A stretch of DNA of 64,000 nucleotides. It comes from CAZSDU01 sp964605775. Its GTDB lineage: Bacteria; Bacteroidota; Bacteroidia; Bacteroidales; FEN-979. The notes beneath the pieces were generated by a model. That model saw nothing but the letters and a program-made list of their open reading frames with translations. It did no database searches and was not told where the DNA came from. This document shows positions 55,181 through 63,938 of the stretch, piece after piece. A program made the translations under genes and the position numbers. The DNA is taken from contig CAZSDU010000003.1 in NCBI GenBank assembly GCA_964605775.1, positions 109,159 through 173,158 on the forward strand, in the 5' to 3' direction. Position 1 is the first letter of the stretch. Each line of letters opens with the position of its first letter.

Positions 55181-55225
55181 TGATCTTTGCTTTAGCTGGT
55201 GCAATGATACTTATTTCTTATCAGA

Positions 55226-56410
55226 ATGAGGAGCTTGCTTTTTTTATTTTTAAGGGGTCTAAAATTTTTTCAATCGCTAAGCCGTAAAATATCCGGACAT
55301 TCTCTGGATGACATTCATGCCCAAAGAGTGGTTTCGGGGAAAGCCTGGGAGGATTTCTGTGATCATCTGAAACTGGCCGGAGCTTCCCTGATGTACCCGG
55401 GCACTCCACATGATGCTTTTCAACAAGCTGAAGGCTTACGTTATCTCACCCGTTTAACCCGGGGAGGACTGGAAGCCTTTGTGGAATTCAACGATCCTGC
55501 CTTTCCGGTATTAAGAAGAACTGCCCATGAAACCATCAAGTTGGGAGCCGATAATCCCGACAACCTTTATTTCAATGCCCAGATCTCGGGAGATTTTGAA
55601 TACCGCCTGAAAGGGAAAAGAAATACCATCCACTACCTGGGGTTTTTCACTCAAAATGGCAACTATGGCACGACCGGGGGATTATCCCCCTGTGGATCGC
55701 TTGAACATACCGAAATGAAACTTGAACCCGACGGGAGTTTTGAGATCATTTTAAGCGAAATGCCTAAAGGGAAAAACTGGCTGAAAATCTCCAGGGAAAC
55801 CAGCCTGGTCATGGTTCGACAAACTTTTCTCGACCGAAATCTGGAAATCCCGGCAGAACTTAGCATTGAAAACCTTGATGGACGTAAGTCTCCCGAGCCC
55901 ATTACCCCGGCCATGATCGACGAAGGCCTGAAAACTGCCTCCCTGTTTGTGGCCGGCGCCTCCCTGCTCTTTTCTAAATGGGCCAAGGGATTCAAGGAGC
56001 ACGTTAACCAATTGCCTTTGTTTGATCCTGATGTTTCCAATGCGGCCGGAGGCGATGCCAATATTATTTATTACCACAGCTACTGGAAACTTGAACCCGA
56101 TGAAGCGCTGTTGATCGAAGTCAAACCTCCCGATTGCGATTCCTGGAATTTTCAGCTTAACAATTATTGGATGGAATCCCTCGATTATCGTTATTTCAAT
56201 ATATGTGTCAACAAGGCAGGAGCCCATTATGAACCGGATGGAAGCGTAAAAGTAATTGTTGCCCACCAGGATCCTGGTCTGCCTAACTGGATCAATACCT
56301 GCGGGCATCCGGAAGGAACGATGCTCTGGCGATGGTACAGGCTGAAGCCAGGAGAAAAGGCTGTGCAACCAAACTGTAAACTGATTAAGAAACCACAAAG
56401 CACATCATGA
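55226..56410 (+). CDS. DUF1214-type protein
   Basis: 394 residues. The C-terminal half (about 230-390), with IIYYHSYWKLEPDEALLIEV, WNFQLNNYWMESLDY and GHPEGTMLWRWYRLKP, has the style of DUF1214, a family often found with DUF1254 or with lipid and sulfur-ester enzymes. The N-terminal half contains DNPDNLYFNAQISGDFEYRLKG and a conserved GTTGGLSPCGSLEH loop. No signal peptide is clear, although the first 12 residues are hydrophobic. No catalytic motif is known. It is the first gene of the plus-strand trio with the sulfotransferase and the second SDR. Confidence 0.78.
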   Translation: MRSLLFLFLRGLKFFQSLSRKISGHSLDDIHAQRVVSGKAWEDFCDHLKLAGASLMYPGTPHDAFQQAEGLRYLTRLTRGGLEAFVEFNDPAFPVLRRTAHETIKLGADNPDNLYFNAQISGDFEYRLKGKRNTIHYLGFFTQNGNYGTTGGLSPCGSLEHTEMKLEPDGSFEIILSEMPKGKNWLKISRETSLVMVRQTFLDRNLEIPAELSIENLDGRKSPEPITPAMIDEGLKTASLFVAGASLLFSKWAKGFKEHVNQLPLFDPDVSNAAGGDANIIYYHSYWKLEPDEALLIEVKPPDCDSWNFQLNNYWMESLDYRYFNICVNKAGAHYEPDGSVKVIVAHQDPGLPNWINTCGHPEGTMLWRWYRLKPGEKAVQPNCKLIKKPQSTS

Positions 56411-56496
56411 TGTACACAAAGGACACTAAGACTTGCTTCGTGAACTTAGTGCATCCACTGTGACCATTATGGTAAAATAATGAATGAATGTAAAGA

Positions 56497-57798
56497 ATGA
56501 CAAAAAAACCTATGTCAGATTCCCGGAATTTTGATCGCCGACCTTTGTTTTTTCGAATGCTGAATGCTGCCTGGGAACACAGTTATGTGCTGGGAACAAA
56601 AATAAAACTGGATAAAGATGACCTGATCAGAACAGCGAGGAAAAAAACCGGACTGTTTGATCTGGGAAAGGAATTTCTCGAAGAACCACTGGAGCGTCTT
56701 CTGAAATCGGTCAATGAAGAAGCAGAACTGCATCCTGTCGGACGTTTCATTACCCGTGAACGCTTTGTCAGCCTGCTTAGTATCCGCCTCAGGGCCGAAT
56801 GTCTGTTTAAAAAGTATCCCGGGATCCTCGACCAGGAATTGTATCCTGCCTGGATTATCCTTGGCCTGCAAAGAACGGGGACCACAAAACTTCACCGTTT
56901 ACTTTCCGTTGATCCCGATCACCGCTTTATTCCAAGCTGGGAAGTCATCAACCCCTTGCCCCTGAATCCAAACTTATATACTCACCACCTCACCACCTCA
57001 CCACCTCACCTGCCCGACAAACGCCTGAACATTGCCCATACCTCAGCACGGGCGGTGAAACTCATGTTGCCAGGATTTTATGCTATACACCCCATAGAAA
57101 TTTTTGAACCCGAAGAAGATATTTTATTGCTCGATGTGAGCTTTTTATCTACCACCCCTGAAGCCATGATGCAGGTGCCTTCATACGCAGCCTGGCTGGA
57201 AAATACAGATCAATCGGAAGCCTATGCGTATGCAGCAAAATTGCTGAAGTTACTGCAATGGTTCAGACCGGCTAAGCGATGGATACTGAAAACTCCGCAT
57301 CACCTTGAATTTCCTGATCTGATTGAAAGGTATTTCGGTGAAGTTCATTATCTGTGGCCTCACAGGAATATTTATGAATCCGTCCCTTCTTTTTTGAGCA
57401 TGGTCACCTATACCCATATGATGTTCTCAGATACCGTGGATGAAAGCCGAATTGCCCGCCATTGGGTAAAGAAAACCGGTTATATGCTCCAAAAGGCGCT
57501 GAATTACAGATTACAGCAAAATCACGAATCGAAATTTACAGATATTTTATACCAGGATTTTATCAAGGACTCCATTTCTGAATTATCCCGCATCTATCGA
57601 TTAAATGGGGGTTTGACCCCCGAACTTTCCGGGAAATTCAGACAGCATGAATTAAACCACCCGCACAGAAAATATGGAACCCATCAGTATTCCCTGGCTG
57701 ATTTTAATCTTTCAGAAGCGGATATTGATCTGCATACCGGTCAGTATCAATTATTTTTAAACCAATTATATGCCCGAAAACAAACAAGCTCAATATAA
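56497..57798 (+). CDS. sulfotransferase family protein
   Basis: A 433-residue cytoplasmic enzyme of the bacterial sulfotransferase (Sulfotransfer_3) type. The PAPS 5-prime-phosphosulfate loop is LQRTGTTKLHRLL (124-136). The second conserved segment is RWILKTPHHLEFPDLIERYFG, with the 3-prime-phosphate site in LWPHRNIYESVPSF. It transfers sulfate from PAPS to an unknown hydroxylated acceptor. A loop at about 161-172 is encoded by an 8-bp tandem repeat. It overlaps the following SDR by 29 bp, suggesting joint function on the same substrate. Confidence 0.88.
   Translation: MTKKPMSDSRNFDRRPLFFRMLNAAWEHSYVLGTKIKLDKDDLIRTARKKTGLFDLGKEFLEEPLERLLKSVNEEAELHPVGRFITRERFVSLLSIRLRAECLFKKYPGILDQELYPAWIILGLQRTGTTKLHRLLSVDPDHRFIPSWEVINPLPLNPNLYTHHLTTSPPHLPDKRLNIAHTSARAVKLMLPGFYAIHPIEIFEPEEDILLLDVSFLSTTPEAMMQVPSYAAWLENTDQSEAYAYAAKLLKLLQWFRPAKRWILKTPHHLEFPDLIERYFGEVHYLWPHRNIYESVPSFLSMVTYTHMMFSDTVDESRIARHWVKKTGYMLQKALNYRLQQNHESKFTDILYQDFIKDSISELSRIYRLNGGLTPELSGKFRQHELNHPHRKYGTHQYSLADFNLSEADIDLHTGQYQLFLNQLYARKQTSSI
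56981..57010 (+). repeat. 8-bp tandem repeat (CTCACCAC) inside the sulfotransferase gene
   Basis: Three complete CTCACCAC units and a partial fourth lie in the codons for YTHHLTTSPPHLP. Because the unit is not a multiple of three, gain or loss of one copy would shift the reading frame. Confidence 0.85.
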
Positions 57799-58756
57799 TA
57801 ATCCCTTCCTGGCCGTTTTCACGGGAATCCGTGACCTGTTCCGTAAACAGATCCCTTCCGGTGAACTCAGGGACGATGATCGCTTGGACGGAAAGACTGT
57901 GCTGGTTGATGGCTCAAGCTCAGGCCTGGGGTTTGCCATTGCCCTGGATTGTGCCAGAAGGGGAGCAAAAATCATCATGGCCTGCCGAAGCGGTATCCCG
58001 GGGAAAGGAGAACAAGTGAAACAATTATCCGGGAATCAGAATGTCCATATGCTCCCGGTTGATTTTTCTGATTACATCAGTATCCTGCATCTTGCATCCA
58101 GTATCCGGAATCAGTTTGCTCCTATTGATATCTACTTTTGCAATGCCGGTATTGTACCTAAGGGAAGCAGGACTACCCCCCAGGGTCTCGAAGAAATGTT
58201 CATGGTCAACTACTTCTCAAAATTTATTTTTGTCAATTTATTAGTAGAGAAACATTGCTTTGCTGATCCCGCATCTCAAATTCCCCGTATCATTTTTATC
58301 GCTTCCGAATCCCATCGTAATCCAAAACAATTTGAATGGGAAAAATTCGGGATTTATGAACCCTATTCCATAGGGAAAAGCGTGGAACTTTATGGTTATT
58401 ACAAATTACTCCTGACAACATACGCCAGGGAACTTTCACGGCGTTTAAATCCCGTTGCACAAACCCGTTTTTCCATATTTGCACTCTGTCCCGGGCCGGT
58501 TAATTCAAATATTGCAAGAGAAGCCCCGGGCATTTTCCATCCACTGATTAAACTGGTTTTCGGGATTTTTTTTAAATCACCACAAGAAGCCGCGTTACCT
58601 GCAGTATACTTAGCCGCATCTAAGGATCAGGAAGGCAAAGCATGGGATTATTTCTTTCTGATGAGCAGGAAAGAAGCCGATGAAAAAGCAACAGATCCTC
58701 TAAACGGCTCTAAACTCTGGAGTTTATCAGAGGATCTGTTGAAAACGCTGAAATAA
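57770..58756 (+). CDS. short-chain dehydrogenase/reductase, protochlorophyllide/retinol-type
   Basis: A 328-residue SDR with KTVLVDGSSSGLGFAIALD (cofactor motif 48-54). CRSG follows strand 2 (Arg, suggesting NADP(H)), then YFCNAGIV, IIFIASESH and the catalytic YGYYK. The size and the PxxPxxPxx-like tail are of the retinol dehydrogenase/protochlorophyllide reductase-like group. It starts inside the sulfotransferase gene (29 bp overlap). Its last 20 codons contain a strong nested inverted repeat. Substrate unknown. Confidence 0.9.
   Translation: MPENKQAQYNNPFLAVFTGIRDLFRKQIPSGELRDDDRLDGKTVLVDGSSSGLGFAIALDCARRGAKIIMACRSGIPGKGEQVKQLSGNQNVHMLPVDFSDYISILHLASSIRNQFAPIDIYFCNAGIVPKGSRTTPQGLEEMFMVNYFSKFIFVNLLVEKHCFADPASQIPRIIFIASESHRNPKQFEWEKFGIYEPYSIGKSVELYGYYKLLLTTYARELSRRLNPVAQTRFSIFALCPGPVNSNIAREAPGIFHPLIKLVFGIFFKSPQEAALPAVYLAASKDQEGKAWDYFFLMSRKEADEKATDPLNGSKLWSLSEDLLKTLK
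58690..58740 (+). other. nested inverted repeat at the 3-prime end of the SDR gene
   Basis: AACAGATCCTCT (58690-58701) pairs with AGAGGATCTGTT (58729-58740). Inside it TAAACT (58711-58716) pairs with AGTTTA (58721-58726). No T-run follows, so it is not a standard terminator on this strand. Confidence 0.6.
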
Positions 58757-59482
58757 TTATCGTATAATATTCAGTTTTTTCGATATTGTTCCGTTTTTGG
58801 TTTGAACACCAAGAATATACAGCCCTGACTGAATGCCGGAAACATCCATCTGGCAACGGGTTGTTTGAGTTTCATCAACTACCTTTTTGAGTAGGATTTT
58901 ACCATCCAGGCTAATTATAGTCATTTCATTTATCGCTGAATTCATGTCCGAAACCAGTGAAATACTCAGATTTTCTTTTGCAGGATTTGGTGATATTATT
59001 ATCTGTTGATTGGAACTGGTTTCATTTGGCACCCCGGCTGGATAATCTGCAATGACCAGGACATTGAATGTTGCTCCAATGAAAAGATTTGGAAGGGCTT
59101 CAGCATAAATAGTCCATCGGTTGAGGCTTTCATCGTACCAAACCCCTGTTTCATCATTGATATAGCCTGAGGTTTCATCTGCATTGGTGTAGTCATGAAC
59201 GATAAAAATACGGGCATGGGGATTGTCGTTTAACAAAGGATCATCCAGTTCAGTAATGTAGTTTGCGGAGGCAGCCGAATGTTTAAAATATGTAGTGCCG
59301 GCGTCGGGAATGAAAATGTTATAAGTGCTGTTTAATTCCGGTGCTGTTGCACCATCTTCATTATAAATGGACCATTTGGATGCAGACTGACTGTACCATA
59401 TGCCTACATGGGCTAATTCATAAACGCTATTTTCCCAGGATTTTGAAATAAAGAATACTGCTTCAGGGTGTCCGTTCAGCAA
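58757..59482 (-). pseudogene. N-terminally truncated T9SS type A cargo gene
   Basis: 241 codons remain. Two repeats of a lectin-like unit of about 70 residues (GVWY or GIWY motifs with NGHPEAVFFISKSW and NDNPHARIFIVHDYTN; DUF7452-like from memory) are followed by a T9SS type A sorting domain (ISPNPAKENLSISL to KLNIIR). No signal peptide is present. Translating upstream, the same domain continues for seven codons (WSLIDHP) and then hits an in-frame TAA. The only start is a TTG within the domain. I take it as the 3-prime remnant of a larger gene; a short expressed protein cannot be excluded. Confidence 0.65.
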
Positions 59483-59793
59483 GGGATGATCAATTAATGA
59501 CCATTACATGCAATACTTCAGTTTTATCATCCTTGCTTTTCCCGATTTTAGCGTTGCTGTTTTTTCGTAGTTAACAGTTTGTCTTTTCAACAATACTAAT
59601 TATAATCATTCTATCATAAGGTCAGGTTGGCTGAATCCGCTAATAACAGGTAAATTTCCATAGCAGCTAAAATTCCCGGTATTGTTGTTCCTGTATAAAA
59701 GCGCTGAAGTATTATTCCGACATATCATAGTTTTTATGTATCTTTATATGTTTTCTAGGGAAGCAGTATTTTCTGCTAGTAAAAAATTGCAAA
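59483..59793. other. 311-bp gap with no gene
   Basis: An AT-rich spacer between the truncated cargo gene and the next T9SS gene. Besides a weak -7-like TATCTTTA at 59739-59746, I see no ORF with coding signs, no hairpin and no RNA gene. Confidence 0.6.
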
Positions 59794-61050
59794 ATGAAGA
59801 AATCAATCATTCTGTTGGTGCTTTTCATTTCATCCATGATGATAATTCATGCCCAAAGACAAGAAAACAGATCCCAGTCTGGATGGATGCTATCCGAACT
59901 ATTGAATAAATCAATCTTGTTTGCACCAGAATCCTTGTCCTGGAAATGGGATACTATACTTTGTTATGATGACCAGAATGTTACACTCGAACGACTGACC
60001 CAGTCGTTTGATGCGAATGGAAATGTACTGGTTCAAAAGATCGAGAAATACCAGTCAGGAAACTGGGTCGACCTGATGCGGACAACCTTTGTCAACGATA
60101 TCCATGGACGGCCAATCACCGCTACCACTGAACAAAATCAAAGCGGTAACTGGATTTACGTTGTCCGTGTCACCGCCAGCCATGATCTTTCGGGAAGAAT
60201 CATCATGGAATTAAGGGAAAAGTGGATGATTAACGACTGGATCAGTTACGACAGAAGAAGTTATACATATAATGAAGAAAATAAAAAGCTCAGTATGCTG
60301 CAGGAGAAATGGGTCACCGGAGTCTGGCGGAATGAAATGAAAACGACTTATACCTATGATCTGGGCAGCAATAATTATATCGTTCTTGCCGAATACAGTG
60401 ATGAAGGCGGTCCCTGGACTTACGGATCAAAGATGTCCTATACCTGTGACATGAATGAAAACTGGCTGGAAATGCTTTTTGAGCAATGGGAAAATAGCCA
60501 TTGGAACATACTGGGAAAAATTGAGTACATCAATGATGCCCAGGGAAATATTCTATCGGAAACCTTCCTTAACTGGCTTGGGGATACCTGGGTTAACGAC
60601 TCCCGGAAAATATACACCTATGATACATACGGAAATGCATTAAGCGGGATAAACGAAAAATGGCAGGGCGGAAGCTGGATTCCCGATATGCAGACGTCTT
60701 ACCTTTATTATAAAAGGGAATACCTCTGTATCCTGAATATCTCTGTTTACCGCTATGATGCAACATACCGGTCGTTCACATCCGGCCTGGATGACCTGAA
60801 TAAAAACCGAAATTTCTTTTCTATCTCTCCTAATCCGGCAAATAATCAGATCCGCATTGATCTGGAAAAAAACAGCCTGAACCCGGCGGAAATGACCATC
60901 ATGGATTTGACAGGGAAAATAGTCAGGAAGGAAACCCTGAAAACACAACAGTCCCGGATTGATCTCAGTAATCTTGAAAATGGCTTATATTTTGTACATA
61001 TTATGGGGAATAATCGCTTTGACACAGAAAAACTGATCATCCAAAAATAA
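59794..61050 (+). CDS. T9SS type A cargo protein with YD-like repeats
   Basis: 418 residues with a signal peptide (ends IHAQ). About seven degenerate repeats of 35-45 residues follow, each with an aromatic core around -W- and a YTYD-type turn (YTYNEENKKLS, YTYDLGSNNY, YTYDTYGNALS). A T9SS type A sorting domain (ISPNPANNQIRIDL to EKLIIQK) closes the protein. The repeats resemble the YD/RHS-like short repeats of Bacteroidota secreted proteins. It is probably a surface protein. It is 10 bp upstream of the subtilase-like gene, and they may be cotranscribed. Confidence 0.86.
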   Translation: MKKSIILLVLFISSMMIIHAQRQENRSQSGWMLSELLNKSILFAPESLSWKWDTILCYDDQNVTLERLTQSFDANGNVLVQKIEKYQSGNWVDLMRTTFVNDIHGRPITATTEQNQSGNWIYVVRVTASHDLSGRIIMELREKWMINDWISYDRRSYTYNEENKKLSMLQEKWVTGVWRNEMKTTYTYDLGSNNYIVLAEYSDEGGPWTYGSKMSYTCDMNENWLEMLFEQWENSHWNILGKIEYINDAQGNILSETFLNWLGDTWVNDSRKIYTYDTYGNALSGINEKWQGGSWIPDMQTSYLYYKREYLCILNISVYRYDATYRSFTSGLDDLNKNRNFFSISPNPANNQIRIDLEKNSLNPAEMTIMDLTGKIVRKETLKTQQSRIDLSNLENGLYFVHIMGNNRFDTEKLIIQK

Positions 61051-61060
61051 ATGCATCACC

Positions 61061-62800
61061 ATGAAAAAAATTATCGGGATTGAACTGCTGATCATCACGT
61101 GTATTGTATTTTTTCTGACAGTCAGTTGTAAAAAGACAGGAGATAATCAGGATTTTCCCGTCTCAGGCATTTTCGACAATGCCTTTGATAACTCAAGCGC
61201 CTATCCTGACCCCGTCAATCTGACGTATACCCGAAAAAACGGAACGCCTTCTTCCGAAATGGCCTTTCCAGGCCAGGTCGTCATGCTCACCGCCAATGAT
61301 GCTGCCACTGAAGTCACGCAGTTGATTACCCAGAATAGCGGAACCGTGATTGCCCAAATCCCCAAGGTTGGATTGTACCTTGTCAGTATTCAAACTGCCG
61401 ACCTGAAAGTTTTTCTGGCAGCAGTTTATAAAAGTGTTTTGGTTGTTGATGCTTTCCCGAATCTGGTTGCAGGAGGCAGGGGGTACCTTGATCAATGTGG
61501 CGAAGTTTCTTATGCTGGAGATCAGAATAGCATCATTCAGACCATTGATGTATCCACGGATATGGGCTGCAGCGATAAGGTTCTTCATAAAGATGCAGTG
61601 GGGGCGATAGCAGGAGTCGGAGGGGTCAGCGTCAATGTTAATGATGTGACAAGCAAATACCCGAACACAGATTCGGCCGGGGCAGATTCCTATAAAATGA
61701 TGCAAAAAATGCTCGAACGCCTGAATTATGCCTATGAACATAATTTACCCGTTATCATTAATATGTCTATGGGCGGAGATGACACTGACGAAATGGACAA
61801 TTACTGGTACAAGAAACGTTTCTGCTACCTTTTGGAAGCCATTGAAAAGCAAAGTCCCCATCTTCTGGATAATGCCGTGATATTTATGTCAGGTGCAGAT
61901 GTGAAAAGAAATGAAACCGAAGATTATGCTCAGCTCTTTTTTAACGATTTCGGAAATTCCCCGATATGGGATCATTTATATTTTATTGACTCCCAGGAAG
62001 GCCCTAACGGATGCAACCTGGGCTATGTAGAACCCGGAACCCCGAATGCCTTAAGCGCTCCGGGTTGCCATATCAAAATCCCTAATTCTGTCTGTACCCG
62101 TTCCGGAAATTCATTTTCAACGCCTTATATCTCCAATCTGGTGGCACGAACTTATGGATTGCTGAAACAGGCTGAAATAAACGTGAGTATTCCCGAAATC
62201 ACGGCGAAATTATGGGAGTATCAGACCAATAACAATGGGCTTCTTCCCACACCGGAACAACTATTCAGTCTGTTTGCAGGCACCCCCGGTTTCGACAATA
62301 AGTACGACGGTATATGGAAAGGAACCTTTTATTACATTGCTAAAGTACCCCAGGAATCAGGTCCTCCTAAGATCATCAATGCCAGTTTCGTTCTGACGGT
62401 AACCCTTGAATCCGTCGTGGCCGTTGTCGGACAGCCTCATTATCTGTTGGTTAAAAGCGTTACCTGCAGTGATGCCACATTTGGCGCTACCTCCCCCATT
62501 GCTCCCAAAACCCCGATAAGTATTGCGCTTTTACCTGCCAGTTTCGGGACTTCCTCCCTTGTGGGACAGGGCATAAGTATTGAGTTCCCCAATGGTTCCC
62601 ACATATTTTCTTCAAATTCAGTAGATGGTTCTTTTTCAATTGATGCGGAAGGAAGAATACTGGCCAGTACCGAACTGGTAAAAAACAAAGCATTCAGCGC
62701 CGGTGGGACGGTGGAAAACAGTACTCTGCCTGGAAGCGGACCCGGAGGCTATGCCTATAACTGGTGTACCTTCGTAAGCTGGTCTTTAGTGAGACAGTAA
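61061..62800 (+). CDS. diverged subtilase-like (S8 fold) lipoprotein
   Basis: 579 residues with a lipobox (TVSC, Cys23). The region 150-370 carries subtilase landmarks: IDVSTD (putative Asp163), VIINMSMGG (strand motif, 231-239), SGAD (oxyanion region, about 277) and SGNSFSTPYISNLVAR with the nucleophile Ser351. The His site is abnormal: the usual HGTHVAG is LHKDAVGAIAG (175-185), so the catalytic His is either shifted to His176 or lost. A C-terminal domain of about 170 residues follows. Surface location by lipid anchor is likely; peptidase activity is uncertain. Confidence 0.75.
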   Translation: MKKIIGIELLIITCIVFFLTVSCKKTGDNQDFPVSGIFDNAFDNSSAYPDPVNLTYTRKNGTPSSEMAFPGQVVMLTANDAATEVTQLITQNSGTVIAQIPKVGLYLVSIQTADLKVFLAAVYKSVLVVDAFPNLVAGGRGYLDQCGEVSYAGDQNSIIQTIDVSTDMGCSDKVLHKDAVGAIAGVGGVSVNVNDVTSKYPNTDSAGADSYKMMQKMLERLNYAYEHNLPVIINMSMGGDDTDEMDNYWYKKRFCYLLEAIEKQSPHLLDNAVIFMSGADVKRNETEDYAQLFFNDFGNSPIWDHLYFIDSQEGPNGCNLGYVEPGTPNALSAPGCHIKIPNSVCTRSGNSFSTPYISNLVARTYGLLKQAEINVSIPEITAKLWEYQTNNNGLLPTPEQLFSLFAGTPGFDNKYDGIWKGTFYYIAKVPQESGPPKIINASFVLTVTLESVVAVVGQPHYLLVKSVTCSDATFGATSPIAPKTPISIALLPASFGTSSLVGQGISIEFPNGSHIFSSNSVDGSFSIDAEGRILASTELVKNKAFSAGGTVENSTLPGSGPGGYAYNWCTFVSWSLVRQ

Positions 62801-62893
62801 GAGTATCTGCCGGGGAATTTCACCTTTTTACCTATTGCTTCCCTCTTGCTACCTTCAAACCCTTTACTTTTACAGAGAAGTAATTCATTTTAC

Positions 62894-63790
62894 ATGATCA
62901 TAATGAAAATCAATATGCTAAAAATTGTATTACCGTTTTTTATCCTTGCGTTTTTCTGTTGTTCTGCCAGGAATACCTGGGCGGGGAATGATGGGAAGGA
63001 TAAGGATGCAGTAAAGGGTAAGCCAGCTTTCTATAAATCAACAGTAGCCGTGGATGGGCATGCTGATGAGTGGGAATCTGGTTTGTTCTATTATCATTCG
63101 GATGCCGGAATATTGTACGCCTTGGCCAATGACAGTATGGCTTTCTATATATGTATGAAGGTGCTTTCAGGGGAACAGCAGATGAAAATTCTTCGTAATG
63201 GACTGGAGATATGGATTGATCCTTCAGGGAAAAAAAAGAAAATTTCCGGAATTACGTGTCCATTGAGTTCACCCCGGCTGGGCAATCAAAACTTCTTACT
63301 CAAGCAAGGGGAAAAGCCGGATCAGCAGAAAATGGCACTGCAATCTGTTTTATTGGTCAAGGAGATGACCCTGACCGGGTTTAAAGATGAGATTGACGGA
63401 ACAAGGCATATGGACTATAATGCGACCGGTATTAAAGTTGTTCTCGCCATTGACTCAACGGGAGTGTTGGTTTACGAGGCAAAAATACCTTTTTCGGCTT
63501 TCCGGAATGAAATAAAACCAGCACAGGCAATTTCTTTGGGATGTGTCATTCCTGCTATAGATGTACCTCCTGAATTCAGGAACGGAATGTCCGGGGGTGC
63601 TGCAGAAGGTGGCCGTCATGGCGGAGGAAGACCAGGCGGAGGAGGTAAACCTGGCGGAGGAATGCCCGGAGGTGGCGCTCCTGGCGGTGAAATGGGAGGC
63701 AGACCTGATGCAGGAGGCATGCAACATTTAAATAAAGAAACTTCATTCTGGCACAAAGCCGGATTGGCTCAACCTGAAAAAACCAGGTAA
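62894..63790 (+). CDS. CBM9-like secreted protein with Gly-rich tail
   Basis: 298 residues from the ATG at 62894 (a second ATG lies at 62903). A signal peptide is followed by a CBM9/DOMON-like domain (VAVDGHADEWES, then DSMAFYICMKV and GLEIWIDPSGKK). A C-terminal segment (about 230-280) is rich in Gly with Pro, Arg, Met and His (GGGRPGGGGKPGGGMPGGG). The domain type commonly binds sugars or haem; the target here is unknown. The Gly-rich tail resembles that of the PorP-like protein at 45145. A terminator follows 39 bp after the stop. Confidence 0.78.
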   Translation: MIIMKINMLKIVLPFFILAFFCCSARNTWAGNDGKDKDAVKGKPAFYKSTVAVDGHADEWESGLFYYHSDAGILYALANDSMAFYICMKVLSGEQQMKILRNGLEIWIDPSGKKKKISGITCPLSSPRLGNQNFLLKQGEKPDQQKMALQSVLLVKEMTLTGFKDEIDGTRHMDYNATGIKVVLAIDSTGVLVYEAKIPFSAFRNEIKPAQAISLGCVIPAIDVPPEFRNGMSGGAAEGGRHGGGRPGGGGKPGGGMPGGGAPGGEMGGRPDAGGMQHLNKETSFWHKAGLAQPEKTR

Positions 63791-63828
63791 ATTTTCTCAT
63801 GACTGTTAAAATTTCCGGTGTTAGTGAA

Positions 63829-63858
63829 GAAAAAGCGACGTTTGTCGCTTTTTCTTTT
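63829..63858 (+). terminator. intrinsic terminator after the CBM9-like gene
   Basis: An 11-bp stem pairs GAAAAAGCGAC (63829-63839) with GTCGCTTTTTC (63844-63854) around GTTT, followed by TTTT. The A-rich flank could also serve the minus strand (tRNA-Pro). Confidence 0.88.
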
Positions 63859-63938
63859 ATCCCTAAAGGGATAACAGACAGTAAAAGGGGATCAATAAAA
63901 AAAGGGGGATCAAATAGATTGAAACCCCTTTTTACGAG

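Noticed and set aside
56981..57010. A CRISPR or other spacer array
   Set aside because: Units are 8 bp and contiguous, with no spacers; it is a simple tandem repeat.
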